57,613 nt of DNA from Streptomyces lichenis (GTDB lineage Bacteria; Actinomycetota; Actinomycetes; Streptomycetales; Streptomycetaceae), in NCBI RefSeq assembly GCF_023218175.1, contig NZ_JALPTH010000037.1, forward strand, positions 1 to 57,613, in the 5' to 3' direction. The notes beneath the pieces are model-generated. The model was not told where the DNA came from and did no database searches. It saw only the letters and a list, made by a program, of their open reading frames with translations. Position 1 is the first letter of the stretch; the number at the start of each line of letters is the position of its first letter. Shown here piece after piece: positions 51,302-57,613 of this stretch. Made by a program: the position numbers and the translations under genes.

Positions 51302-52353
51302 AGCTGGGCCATCCTCTTGCGGCGTACGAGGTGGATGAAGACGGGTCCCCCGATGAAGGCGGTGACGATGCCGACCTGGAGCTCGGAGGGGCGCACCAGC
51401 AGCCGGCCGAGCACATCGGAGCCGAGCAGCAGCACCGGGGAGAGCCCCGCCGAGTACGGCAGGATCCAGCGCAGGTCGGGCCCGGTGAGCGCGCGCACCA
51501 GATACGGGACCATCAGTCCGACGAAGACGATCGGGCCGCAGGCGGCGGTGGCCGCCCCGCACAGCAGGGTCACCGCGACCATGCCGAGCAGCCGGGTGCG
51601 GTTGAGGTTCGCGCCGAGCGCCCGGGCCGTGTCGTCGCCCATCTCCATGGCGTTGAGCGGGCGGGCGATCAGCAGGGCGAGCACGACCCCGACGGCGAGG
51701 AACGGCGCCACACTGCGGATGGTCGTCATATCGGCGTGGGAGAGCGAGCCGACGATCCAGAAGCGCAGCCGGTCCAGCGCCACCGCGTCCAGCAACTGCA
51801 CGGCGTTGACGTATCCGTACAGCGCGGCCGTCGCGGCGGTGCCGGCGAGCGCCAGCCGTACCGGGGTGGCGGCCCTGCTGCCGCCGAGCACGTACACGAC
51901 GACGGAGACGACCGCCGCCCCCAGCAGGGCGAACCAGACATAGCCGCTCAGCGAGGTGACGCCGAGGAAGCTGATCGCGGTGACCACCGCCGCGGAGGCG
52001 CCGGCGTTGACGCCCATCAGCCCGGGCTCCGCCAGCGGGTTGCGGGTGAGCGCCTGCATCACCGCGCCGGAGAGTCCCAGCGCGATGCCGACGAGCAGTC
52101 CCAGCAGCGTGCGCGGCACCCGGAGGTCCTGGATGAGGACGTCGTTCCCGGTGCCGGAGTAGTGGAAGAGGCCGTGCCACACATCGGCCAACGGCACCGG
52201 CTTGGCGCCCACCACGATGCTCGCGACGCATATCAGCAGCAGGACGCCCAGGGACACCACGAGCCCGGCCGCGCGCGCCGAGTGGCGCCCGCGTGGCCGG
52301 GTCGCGGAGTCGGCGGCGTCCGCGCTCCGCTTGGAGGGACTGTCGACCAACAC
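51298..52353 (-). CDS. FecCD-family iron-siderophore permease, first subunit
   Basis: 351 aa, about ten helices from residue 28. RVPRTLLGLLVGIALGLSGAVMQ, NPLAEPGLMGVNAGASAAV, AMEMGDDTARALGA and GPIVFVGLMVPYLVRAL parallel the second subunit. First gene of the operon. GTG is preceded 7 nt upstream by TAGCCT, and the same place carries an iron-box-like palindrome, so expression is likely repressed by a DtxR-type regulator (DmdR1) when iron is sufficient. Confidence 0.94.
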   Translation of the reverse strand: MLVDSPSKRSADAADSATRPRGRHSARAAGLVVSLGVLLLICVASIVVGAKPVPLADVWHGLFHYSGTGNDVLIQDLRVPRTLLGLLVGIALGLSGAVMQALTRNPLAEPGLMGVNAGASAAVVTAISFLGVTSLSGYVWFALLGAAVVSVVVYVLGGSRAATPVRLALAGTAATAALYGYVNAVQLLDAVALDRLRFWIVGSLSHADMTTIRSVAPFLAVGVVLALLIARPLNAMEMGDDTARALGANLNRTRLLGMVAVTLLCGAATAACGPIVFVGLMVPYLVRALTGPDLRWILPYSAGLSPVLLLGSDVLGRLLVRPSELQVGIVTAFIGGPVFIHLVRRKRMAQL

Positions 52354-52358
52354 GGCGG

Positions 52359-52377
52359 TAAGGCTAGCCTACCTTTT
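52359..52377. promoter_or_regulatory. Iron-box-like operator (DtxR/DmdR1 type) over a leaderless promoter
   Basis: On the minus strand AAAAGGTAGGCTAGCCTTA, matching about 13 of 19 positions of the actinobacterial iron box TTAGGTTAGGCTAACCTAA as I recall it. The -10-like TAGCCT (plus 52361-52366) lies inside it, 7 nt before the permease GTG. Confidence 0.65.
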
Positions 52378-52478
52378 GTCGCTGCCCGAAAGGCCGGGGC
52401 AGGGCCCCGCTACACACCGCACAACGCCGCCCCGGGTCACGTCCCGGACGACCCAAGCGCACACACGCACCCAGAGCC

Positions 52479-53564
52479 TCACCCCTCCAACCGGGACAGC
52501 GCCTTCCCCGCGTCCAGCGCGCACGCCTCGTCGCCCCCCTGTGTCCAGGCCGCCGCGCACAGCGCCCGCAGCCCGTCCAGCCGGTCCCCGTCGCCCGACA
52601 GCTCCAGCGCGTCCCCGGCCGCCCGGGCGGTCCAGCCCCCGCAGCCGAACCCCTCGTCCGCCGAGCCGGTCACCTCCGGCTGCCCGGTCAGCAGCCCGCG
52701 CAGATCGGCGTCCACATAGGTCGGCCGGTGCTTCGGTACGGCCGCCAGCAGCGCGGCCGCGTCGGTCACCCCGGTGAGCACCAGCAGCGAGTCGACCCCG
52801 CCGGCCACCGCGCCCTCGATATCCGTGTCCAGCCGGTCCCCCACCACCAGCGGCCGCTCCGCCCCGGTCCGCAGAATGGTCTCCCGGTGCATCGGCGGTA
52901 GCGGCTTGCCCGCCACCTGCGGCTCCTTGCCGGTGGCGATCCGTACGACCTCCACGGCCGCCCCGTTGCCCGGCGCGATGCCCCGGCCGCTGGGAATGGT
53001 CAGATCGGTGTTGGACGCGAACCACGGCACACCCCGCGCCACCGCGTACGAACCCTCGGCCAGCCGCGACCACGGCATGTCCGGCCCGCCGTACCCCTGC
53101 ACCACCGCCGCCGGATCGTCGTCCGCCGAGTCCACCGGCGTCAGCCCGCGCTCCCGCAGCGCCACCCGCAGCCCCTCGCCGCCGATCACCAGCACCCGCG
53201 CCCCGGCCGGTACCTGCTCCGCGACCAGCCGGGCCACCGCCTGCGCCGAGGTGATCACATCGTCGTCGGCGGCCGGCACCCCCAGCTCCGTCAGATGCGC
53301 GGCGACCGCGTCCGGCGTCCGCAGCGCGTTGTTGGTGACATACGCCAGGTGCATCCCGCCGTCCCGGGCGGTCGCCAGCGCGTCCACCGCGTGCGCGATG
53401 GCCTCCCCACCGGCGTACACCACCCCGTCCAGGTCCAGCAGCGCGGTGTCATAGGCCTCGCTCAGCGCGGTGGCGCTCCCCCGCGGCCGTCGGACCTCCT
53501 GCCGCCCCTCGCGCTCCTGGGCCCTCACATCCGCCGCGTCCGCCGCATTCGCCGCATCCGTCAC
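52479..53564 (-). CDS. HAD-IIA family sugar phosphatase
   Basis: 361 aa. Motif I LLDLDGVVYAGGEAI; motif II YVTNNALRT; motif III/IV PLVVGDRLDTDIEGAVAGGVDSLLV, with the IIA cap between. Relatives dephosphorylate NMP or sugar phosphates (NagD, phosphoglycolate phosphatase). The last about 90 residues form an extension rich in Ala/Asp. Start is uncertain: GTG at 53564 has GAGGAG 8 nt upstream and is preferred; ATGs at 53582 and 53588 are in frame. Confidence 0.88.
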   Translation of the reverse strand: MTDAANAADAADVRAQEREGRQEVRRPRGSATALSEAYDTALLDLDGVVYAGGEAIAHAVDALATARDGGMHLAYVTNNALRTPDAVAAHLTELGVPAADDDVITSAQAVARLVAEQVPAGARVLVIGGEGLRVALRERGLTPVDSADDDPAAVVQGYGGPDMPWSRLAEGSYAVARGVPWFASNTDLTIPSGRGIAPGNGAAVEVVRIATGKEPQVAGKPLPPMHRETILRTGAERPLVVGDRLDTDIEGAVAGGVDSLLVLTGVTDAAALLAAVPKHRPTYVDADLRGLLTGQPEVTGSADEGFGCGGWTARAAGDALELSGDGDRLDGLRALCAAAWTQGGDEACALDAGKALSRLEG

Positions 53565-53626
53565 AACCGTCACTCCTCGCATCCGCATGCTCTCCCCCCG
53601 ATCATCGCGCATACCCCGTACGCACA

Positions 53627-53632
53627 TACGAT
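53627..53632 (+). promoter_or_regulatory. Likely -10 box of the DUF1015 gene, leaderless
   Basis: TACGAT 6 nt before the ATG. Confidence 0.45.
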
Positions 53633-53638
53633 GCAGGG

Positions 53639-54937
53639 ATGAACACCACAGGTCTTGCGGCGAACGGCGGGCTCAACCTGAAGCCTTTCCGCGGACTGCG
53701 CTACGTCCCGGAACGGGTCGGCAGCCTGGCCGCGGTGACCTCACCCCCGTACGACGTCGTCGTACGACCCGACGGTGTCCACCATCTCCAGTCCGCCGAC
53801 CCCCACAACATCGTCCGGCTGATCCTCCCGCAGGCCGCCACCCCCGAGGCCCGCCACCGCCAGGCGGCCTCCACCCTGCGCGACTGGATCGCCGAGGGCG
53901 TGCTCGCCCCCGACGACCGACCGGCGCTCTACGTCTACGAGCAGCGCGACGGCGAGCTGCTGCAACGCGGCCTCATCGGGGCGCTCGCCCTCACCCCTCC
54001 GGAAGAGGGCGTCGTCCTGCCGCACGAGGACGTGATGGCCCCGATCGTCGAGGACCGCGCCGCCCTGATGCGCACCACCGCCGCCAACCTCGACCCGCTG
54101 CTGCTCACCTACCGCGGCGACGGCACCGGCACCGGCGCGACCGCCGTCATCGAACGCACGGTACGGAGCGCCCCGCTGCTCGCCACCACCACCGAGGACG
54201 GCGTCGACCACCGCCTGTGGGCGGTCACCGACCCCGCCCAGCTCACCGAGGTCGCCACCGACCTGGCCCGCCACCAGGCGCTCATCGCCGACGGCCACCA
54301 CCGCTGGGCGACCTACCTCCGGCTGCGCGCCGAGCACCCCTCCCCCAGCCCCTGGGACTACGGCCTGGTGCTCCTCATCGACACCGCCCGCTACCCCCTC
54401 CGGGTCCGCGCCATCCACCGCCTGCTGAACCGGCTGCCCCTCGACGACGCCCTGGACGCGCTCACCGCCCCCGCCCTGGACGGGGCCTTCCGCGTCCGGA
54501 CGGTCGACGCCCCGCTCCCCGCCGCGCTGGACGCCCTCGCCGAGGCCGCCGCACTGGGCAACGCCTACCTCCTCGCCGGCGGCGCCGGCCGCTTCCACCT
54601 CCTGGACCGCCCCACCCCCGGACTGCTGACCCGCACCGTCCCGCAGGAGTACCCGCCCGCCTGGCGCGCCCTGGACGCCACCGTGCTCCACGCCACCCTG
54701 CTGGAACACCTCTGGAAGATCCCGGACACCCCCGAGGACATCACCTACATCCACGACGCGGCCGCCGCGGTGGAACAGGCCGAACGGCGCGGCGGTACGG
54801 CCGTGCTGATGCACCCGGTACGCGAGGAGGTCGTCCGCGACCTGGCTCGCCAGGGTGTGACGATGCCCCGCAAGTCGACCTCGTTCGGCCCCAAGCCGGC
54901 CACCGGCCTGGTACTGCGCAGCCTCGACACCGCATGA
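53639..54937 (+). CDS. DUF1015 family protein
   Basis: 432 aa. LKPFRGLRYVPERVGSLAAVTSPPYDVV opens the family; NIVRLILP, ALYVYEQRDGEL, DGHHRWATYLRLR (His-rich centre) and MHPVREEVVRDLARQG then MPRKSTSFGPKPATGL at the end complete it. No activity is firmly known for the family in actinomycetes; related proteins in other organisms have been proposed to act in serine kinase-type phosphorylation (SerK). A short GC hairpin follows the stop. Confidence 0.9.
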   Translation: MNTTGLAANGGLNLKPFRGLRYVPERVGSLAAVTSPPYDVVVRPDGVHHLQSADPHNIVRLILPQAATPEARHRQAASTLRDWIAEGVLAPDDRPALYVYEQRDGELLQRGLIGALALTPPEEGVVLPHEDVMAPIVEDRAALMRTTAANLDPLLLTYRGDGTGTGATAVIERTVRSAPLLATTTEDGVDHRLWAVTDPAQLTEVATDLARHQALIADGHHRWATYLRLRAEHPSPSPWDYGLVLLIDTARYPLRVRAIHRLLNRLPLDDALDALTAPALDGAFRVRTVDAPLPAALDALAEAAALGNAYLLAGGAGRFHLLDRPTPGLLTRTVPQEYPPAWRALDATVLHATLLEHLWKIPDTPEDITYIHDAAAAVEQAERRGGTAVLMHPVREEVVRDLARQGVTMPRKSTSFGPKPATGLVLRSLDTA

Positions 54938-54940
54938 GAA

Positions 54941-54968
54941 AGGGGCGGCGCCCGCAGGCACCGCCCCT
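54941..54968 (+). terminator. Probable terminator of the DUF1015 gene
   Basis: 8-bp stem AGGGGCGG / CCGCCCCT around a 12-nt loop, right after the stop and before the convergent TPR gene. Confidence 0.6.
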
Positions 54969-55007
54969 CCCTCACACTCCGGACCCGATCAGTCGGGTTC
55001 GGTCCGA

Positions 55008-57242
55008 TCAGTCGCGGTCGGCCCGGTCGGTCCCGGTCACCAGACCGTCCTCCTCGCGCCGCTCCTCGACCTGCTCCTCGTCCCGCTCGCCGTCGGCAGC
55101 CACCGCGCCGGAGTCCCCGGCATCGCCCTCGGCCGCCTCCACAACCTCCCGGTCGTCGGCACCGTCCACGTCCTCGTCCACCGCGTCCTCGACTGCGCCG
55201 TCCGCCTCCGGGACGTCCTCATCCGCGATGTCCCCCTCCGCGGCGTTCTCGTCCTCGGCGTCCGTGAACTCGACACCGTCCAGCTCGGCCAGTCGGTCGG
55301 AGGCATCGGTCGAGCCGTCCTTGTCCGCCTCCAGCGCCTTGGCGAACCACTCGCGCGCCTCGCCCTCGCGGTCCGCCTCCAGCAGCGCGTCGGCGTACGC
55401 GTACCGCAGCCGCGCCGTCCACGACTGGACCGAGTGGGAGGCCAGCTCCGGGCTCTGCAGGGTCACGATGGCGGCGTCCAGCTGCCCCATGTCCCGGCGG
55501 GCACCGGCGGCGACCAGCCGCATCTCGACCTGGCCGGCCTTGTCCAGCTTCTGCACCTCGGGCTCGCCGGCCATCGCCAGCGCCCGCTCGGGCCGGCCGA
55601 GACCACGCTCGCAGTCGGCCATCACCGGCCACAGCTCGGCGTTGCCGGTCATCCGACGGGCCGCCCGGAACTCGGCCAGCGCCTCGGAGTACTTCTGCGT
55701 CGCGTACGCGGCGAAGCCGGCCGCCTCACGCACGGCGGCCACGCGCGAGGCGAGCCGCAGCGCGATCCGCGAGTACGCGTACGCCTGCTCGGGGTCCTCG
55801 TCGATGAGCCGGGCCACCATGACGAGGTTCCTCGCCACATCCTCGGCCAGCGTCTTGGGCAGGCTCAGCAGCTCCTGCCGCACATCCTGGTCGATCTCGT
55901 TCCCGGTGACGTCCTCGGGGATGGGCAGCCGCCTGATCGGCTCGCGGTCCCGGTCACGGTCGTCCCGACGGAAGCCGCCGCCACCGCCCCGGTTGTCGTC
56001 CCGACGGAAGCCACCACGGCCCCGGTCGTCACGCCGGTCATCGCGGCGATCGTCCCGACGCGGCCCACGCGGACGGTCGTCCCGGCCGCGGTAGCCCCCG
56101 CGGTCGCGGTCGTCACGGCGCTGCATCCGGTCGTCGCGCGGGAACCCGCCCCGCCGATCATCGCGACGGTCGTCGCGCCGCTCGAACGAACGGTCATCCC
56201 GGCGGTCGTCACGGGGCCGCTCGTCCCGACGGTCGTCCCTGCGCGGGGCCCGGTCGTCCCGGGGGTACGAAGGCCGCTCGCCCCCGCGCCGGAACCCGCC
56301 GCCACCACCCCGGTTGTCGTCACGACGGAACCCACCACGGTCCCGGTCATCACGACGGAACCCCGGACGGTCATCCCGCCGATCGTCTCGACGGTCATCC
56401 CGGCGGTCGTCACGGCGGTCGTCCCGGCGCTCGAACGGCCGGTCATCCCGACGGAAGCCACCACGGTCGTCACGGCGGTCATCCCGGCGATCGTCGCGCC
56501 GGAAGCCGCCACCACCACCCTGGCTGTCGTCCCGCCGGAAGCCGCCGCCACCACTCCGGTTGTCGTCCCGACGGAAGCCGCCACCACCCCGGTTGTCATC
56601 ACGTCGGAAGCCACCGCCGCCGCCCCGGTTGTCGTCCCGACGGAAACCGCCGCCACCCCGGTTGTCATCGCGCCGGAAGCTCGGGCGGTCGTCCCGCCGA
56701 CCGTCACGGCGGTCATCGCGGCGATCGTCACGGCGGTCGTCACGCCCACGGTCATCACGACGCTCGTACGGCCGCTCATCCCGACGCGGCTCACGGCGGA
56801 AGCCACCCCGATCGTCGCCTCGGCCATCACGGCGGTCATCCCGCCGATCGTCACGCCGGTCATCACGGGGACGGTCGTCGCGGGGCCGGTCATCGCGGCG
56901 GAAGCCACCGCCACCACCGCCCCCGAAACGACCACCACGGTCGCGGTCGTCCCGGCGACCGTAGCCGCCGCGGTCGTCGCCGCCACGGAACCCGCGGCCG
57001 CCACCATCACGATCACGGTCCCGATCACGGTCCCGATCGCGGTCGCGGTCGCGGTCGCGGTCATCACGACGGAAGGGCGGACGGTCGTCGCGGCGACCGT
57101 AACCGCCGCCTCCACGGTTGTCGTCACGACGGTTGTCGTCACGGCGCGGCCCGCGGTCGTCCCGCCGGAAACCGCCCCGCTCGCCACCGTCCCTACGACG
57201 CGGCTCGCGCTCCGGACGGTCGTCGGAGGAGTTGGTGGACAT
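55008..57242 (-). CDS. RDD/Gly-repeat disordered protein with TPR-like domain and acidic tail
   Basis: 744 aa in three parts. Residues 1 to about 438 are a low-complexity repeat of Arg, Asp and Gly: RRDDRRDDR runs, DRDRDRDRDR, and FRRDDNRGGGG units with FRR at their start. Residues about 440-665 are helical and TPR-like (LSLPKTLAEDVARNLVMVAR, QAYAYSRIALRLASRVAAVR, YSEALAEFRAARR, LRYAYADALLEADREGEARE). The end (about 665-744) is very acidic (DEDVPEADGAVEDAVDEDVD). The basic/acidic repeats beside FRR and Gly resemble RNA-binding condensate-forming sequences, though this is inference. The gene is minus-strand, just downstream of the 5S rRNA terminator. Confidence 0.86.
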   Translation of the reverse strand: MSTNSSDDRPEREPRRRDGGERGGFRRDDRGPRRDDNRRDDNRGGGGYGRRDDRPPFRRDDRDRDRDRDRDRDRDRDRDGGGRGFRGGDDRGGYGRRDDRDRGGRFGGGGGGGFRRDDRPRDDRPRDDRRDDRRDDRRDGRGDDRGGFRREPRRDERPYERRDDRGRDDRRDDRRDDRRDGRRDDRPSFRRDDNRGGGGFRRDDNRGGGGGFRRDDNRGGGGFRRDDNRSGGGGFRRDDSQGGGGGFRRDDRRDDRRDDRGGFRRDDRPFERRDDRRDDRRDDRRDDRRDDRPGFRRDDRDRGGFRRDDNRGGGGGFRRGGERPSYPRDDRAPRRDDRRDERPRDDRRDDRSFERRDDRRDDRRGGFPRDDRMQRRDDRDRGGYRGRDDRPRGPRRDDRRDDRRDDRGRGGFRRDDNRGGGGGFRRDDRDRDREPIRRLPIPEDVTGNEIDQDVRQELLSLPKTLAEDVARNLVMVARLIDEDPEQAYAYSRIALRLASRVAAVREAAGFAAYATQKYSEALAEFRAARRMTGNAELWPVMADCERGLGRPERALAMAGEPEVQKLDKAGQVEMRLVAAGARRDMGQLDAAIVTLQSPELASHSVQSWTARLRYAYADALLEADREGEAREWFAKALEADKDGSTDASDRLAELDGVEFTDAEDENAAEGDIADEDVPEADGAVEDAVDEDVDGADDREVVEAAEGDAGDSGAVAADGERDEEQVEERREEDGLVTGTDRADRD
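55940..57195 (-). repeat. Coding repeat tract: RRDDR, DRDR and FRRDDNRGGGG units
   Basis: Nucleotide-level tandem repetition within the gene: CGGTTGTCGTCCCGACGGAA-type units (plus-strand view) and CGGTCGCGGT runs recur for about 1.25 kb. Because of this repetition, at least two other frames stay open for hundreds of codons. Confidence 0.85.
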
Positions 57243-57362
57243 CGAGATGGCTCCTGTCTTCGGGGTCTAACCCATTCATTCTCGCGCAGTCGGCGAACCG
57301 ACGCGCTATGAGAGTGGCTTCAGCGCCGGCTCACTCACGACACCGGCAATTCGGAAAAACAA
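57243..57362. other. Spacer between 5S terminator and TPR-repeat gene
   Basis: 120 bp with the promoter region of the repeat gene; GACAGGAG about 7 nt before its ATG on the minus strand is the likely ribosome site. The T-rich tract that ends the rRNA terminator (minus-strand TTTTGTTTTT) is at its right edge. Confidence 0.5.
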
Positions 57363-57406
57363 AAGGACCCTTGGTCCCAGCATGAACGCTGGGACCAAGG
57401 GTCCTT
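57363..57406 (-). terminator. rRNA operon terminator after 5S
   Basis: 19-bp perfect stem (AAGGACCCTTGGTCCCAGC and complement) with loop ATGAAC (plus-strand view), followed on the minus strand by a T-rich tract: a classical intrinsic terminator. Confidence 0.95.
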
Positions 57407-57413
57407 GAAAGAT

Positions 57414-57533
57414 TGTTCGGCGGTGTCCTACTCTCCCACAGGGTCCCCCCTGCAGTACCATCGGCGCTGAAAGGCTTAGCTTCCGGGTTCGAAATGTAAC
57501 CGGGCGTTTCCCTAACGCTATGACCACCGAAAC
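57414..57533 (-). rRNA. rrf: 5S ribosomal RNA
   Basis: About 120 nt. Minus-strand sequence begins GTTTCGGTGGTCATAGCG, contains CCCGGTTACATTTCGAACCC and GTGGGAGAGTAGGACACCGCC and ends CGAACAA: the 5S rRNA of Streptomyces. Its two ends pair (GTTTCGGTGG with CCGCCGAAC-type). End positions could move by 1-2 nt. Transcription comes from the right, so 16S and 23S lie beyond the window. Confidence 0.97.
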
Positions 57534-57613
57534 CCTAAAGGGTTCTAGCGAACAAGCACACTTTTCAATTAATGAAGTAGTGCTACCGGTGCGACTGTTC
57601 GCAACCCGGGAAC
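57534..57613 (-). other. 23S-5S intergenic spacer of the rRNA operon
   Basis: 80 nt upstream of 5S; CTAGAACCCTTTAGGG just before the 5S start is an imperfect inverted repeat (CCCTTTAGGG), a likely processing stem. Whether the right end reaches mature 23S cannot be decided. Confidence 0.6.

Noticed and set aside
55434..57311. A 625-codon open frame on the plus strand (Val/Thr/Ala/Pro-rich) across the RDD-repeat gene
   Set aside because: It is the antisense of the nucleotide repeat; the minus frame has a ribosome site, a conserved TPR-like end and sensible length, and the plus frame has none of these.
57534..57613. 3' end of 23S rRNA
   Set aside because: Could not be recognised with confidence; treated as 23S-5S spacer.

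Overview
The window is a stretch of Streptomyces-type chromosome. It is extremely GC-rich, third codon positions are almost all G or C, GTG starts are common, and the gene order (sepF-like, der-plsC-cmk-tyrA-aroH, scpAB-parA, ald, pyrG, recN-nadK-tlyA, then an rRNA operon) is typical of the Streptomyces core. I see no phage, IS element, integrase, tRNA or CRISPR array.

Layout from the left. 1-3.5 kb is accessory: a truncated fxsB radical-SAM gene and its small FxSxx-COOH precursor fxsA (a cyclophane RiPP pair), beside a two-hairpin membrane protein (DUF4231, SLATT-like, with a TTA codon) and a SLOG-fold protein. 3.6-11.3 kb holds DUF1684, a cysteine-tailed DUF5685 protein, a SepF-like division protein, a glutaryl-CoA-dehydrogenase-like enzyme, a 14-TM exporter, a PAP2 phosphatase and a small I78-type protease inhibitor. 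11.8-15.7 kb has a glycosyltransferase, a secreted Rpf-LysM cell-wall enzyme and two coupled hypothetical genes. 15.8-20.3 kb (minus) carries der, plsC, cmk, tyrA and aroH. 20.4-26 kb contains DUF952, two converging nucleotidyltransferases and a tightly packed NAD-salvage operon: pnuC, nadR-like, NrtR-like NUDIX regulator, ADP-ribosylglycohydrolase, nucleotidyltransferase. Its only visible promoter overlaps a palindrome. 26-30.7 kb is the chromosome-segregation operon parA - RHH-like gene - scpA - scpB - pseudouridine synthase. 31-42.2 kb has ald, a degenerate STAND/TPR protein, a NUDIX ADP-ribose pyrophosphatase, pyrG, a GH15 enzyme, a PucR regulator and a dehalogenase-like hydrolase. 42.2-48.8 kb has a glycosyltransferase, a 1.3-kb repeat-rich noncoding gap, recN, nadK, tlyA and a small hypothetical gene. 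48.8-54.9 kb has an SCP2 protein, an iron-siderophore-type ABC transporter behind an iron-box-like site, a HAD phosphatase and DUF1015. The right end has a 744-aa protein, 60% of it RDD/Gly repeats followed by a TPR-like domain, next to the 5S rRNA end of an rRNA operon on the minus strand.

Two general points. Many genes here have a TANNNT box 6-8 nt before the start codon and no Shine-Dalgarno sequence, so they are probably leaderless. Three noncoding gaps (11.35-11.79, 13.1-13.6 and 43.26-44.56 kb) share a strong C-over-G bias on the plus strand, and two of them contain degenerate tandem repeats. All functions are read from motifs by eye; no database search was possible.
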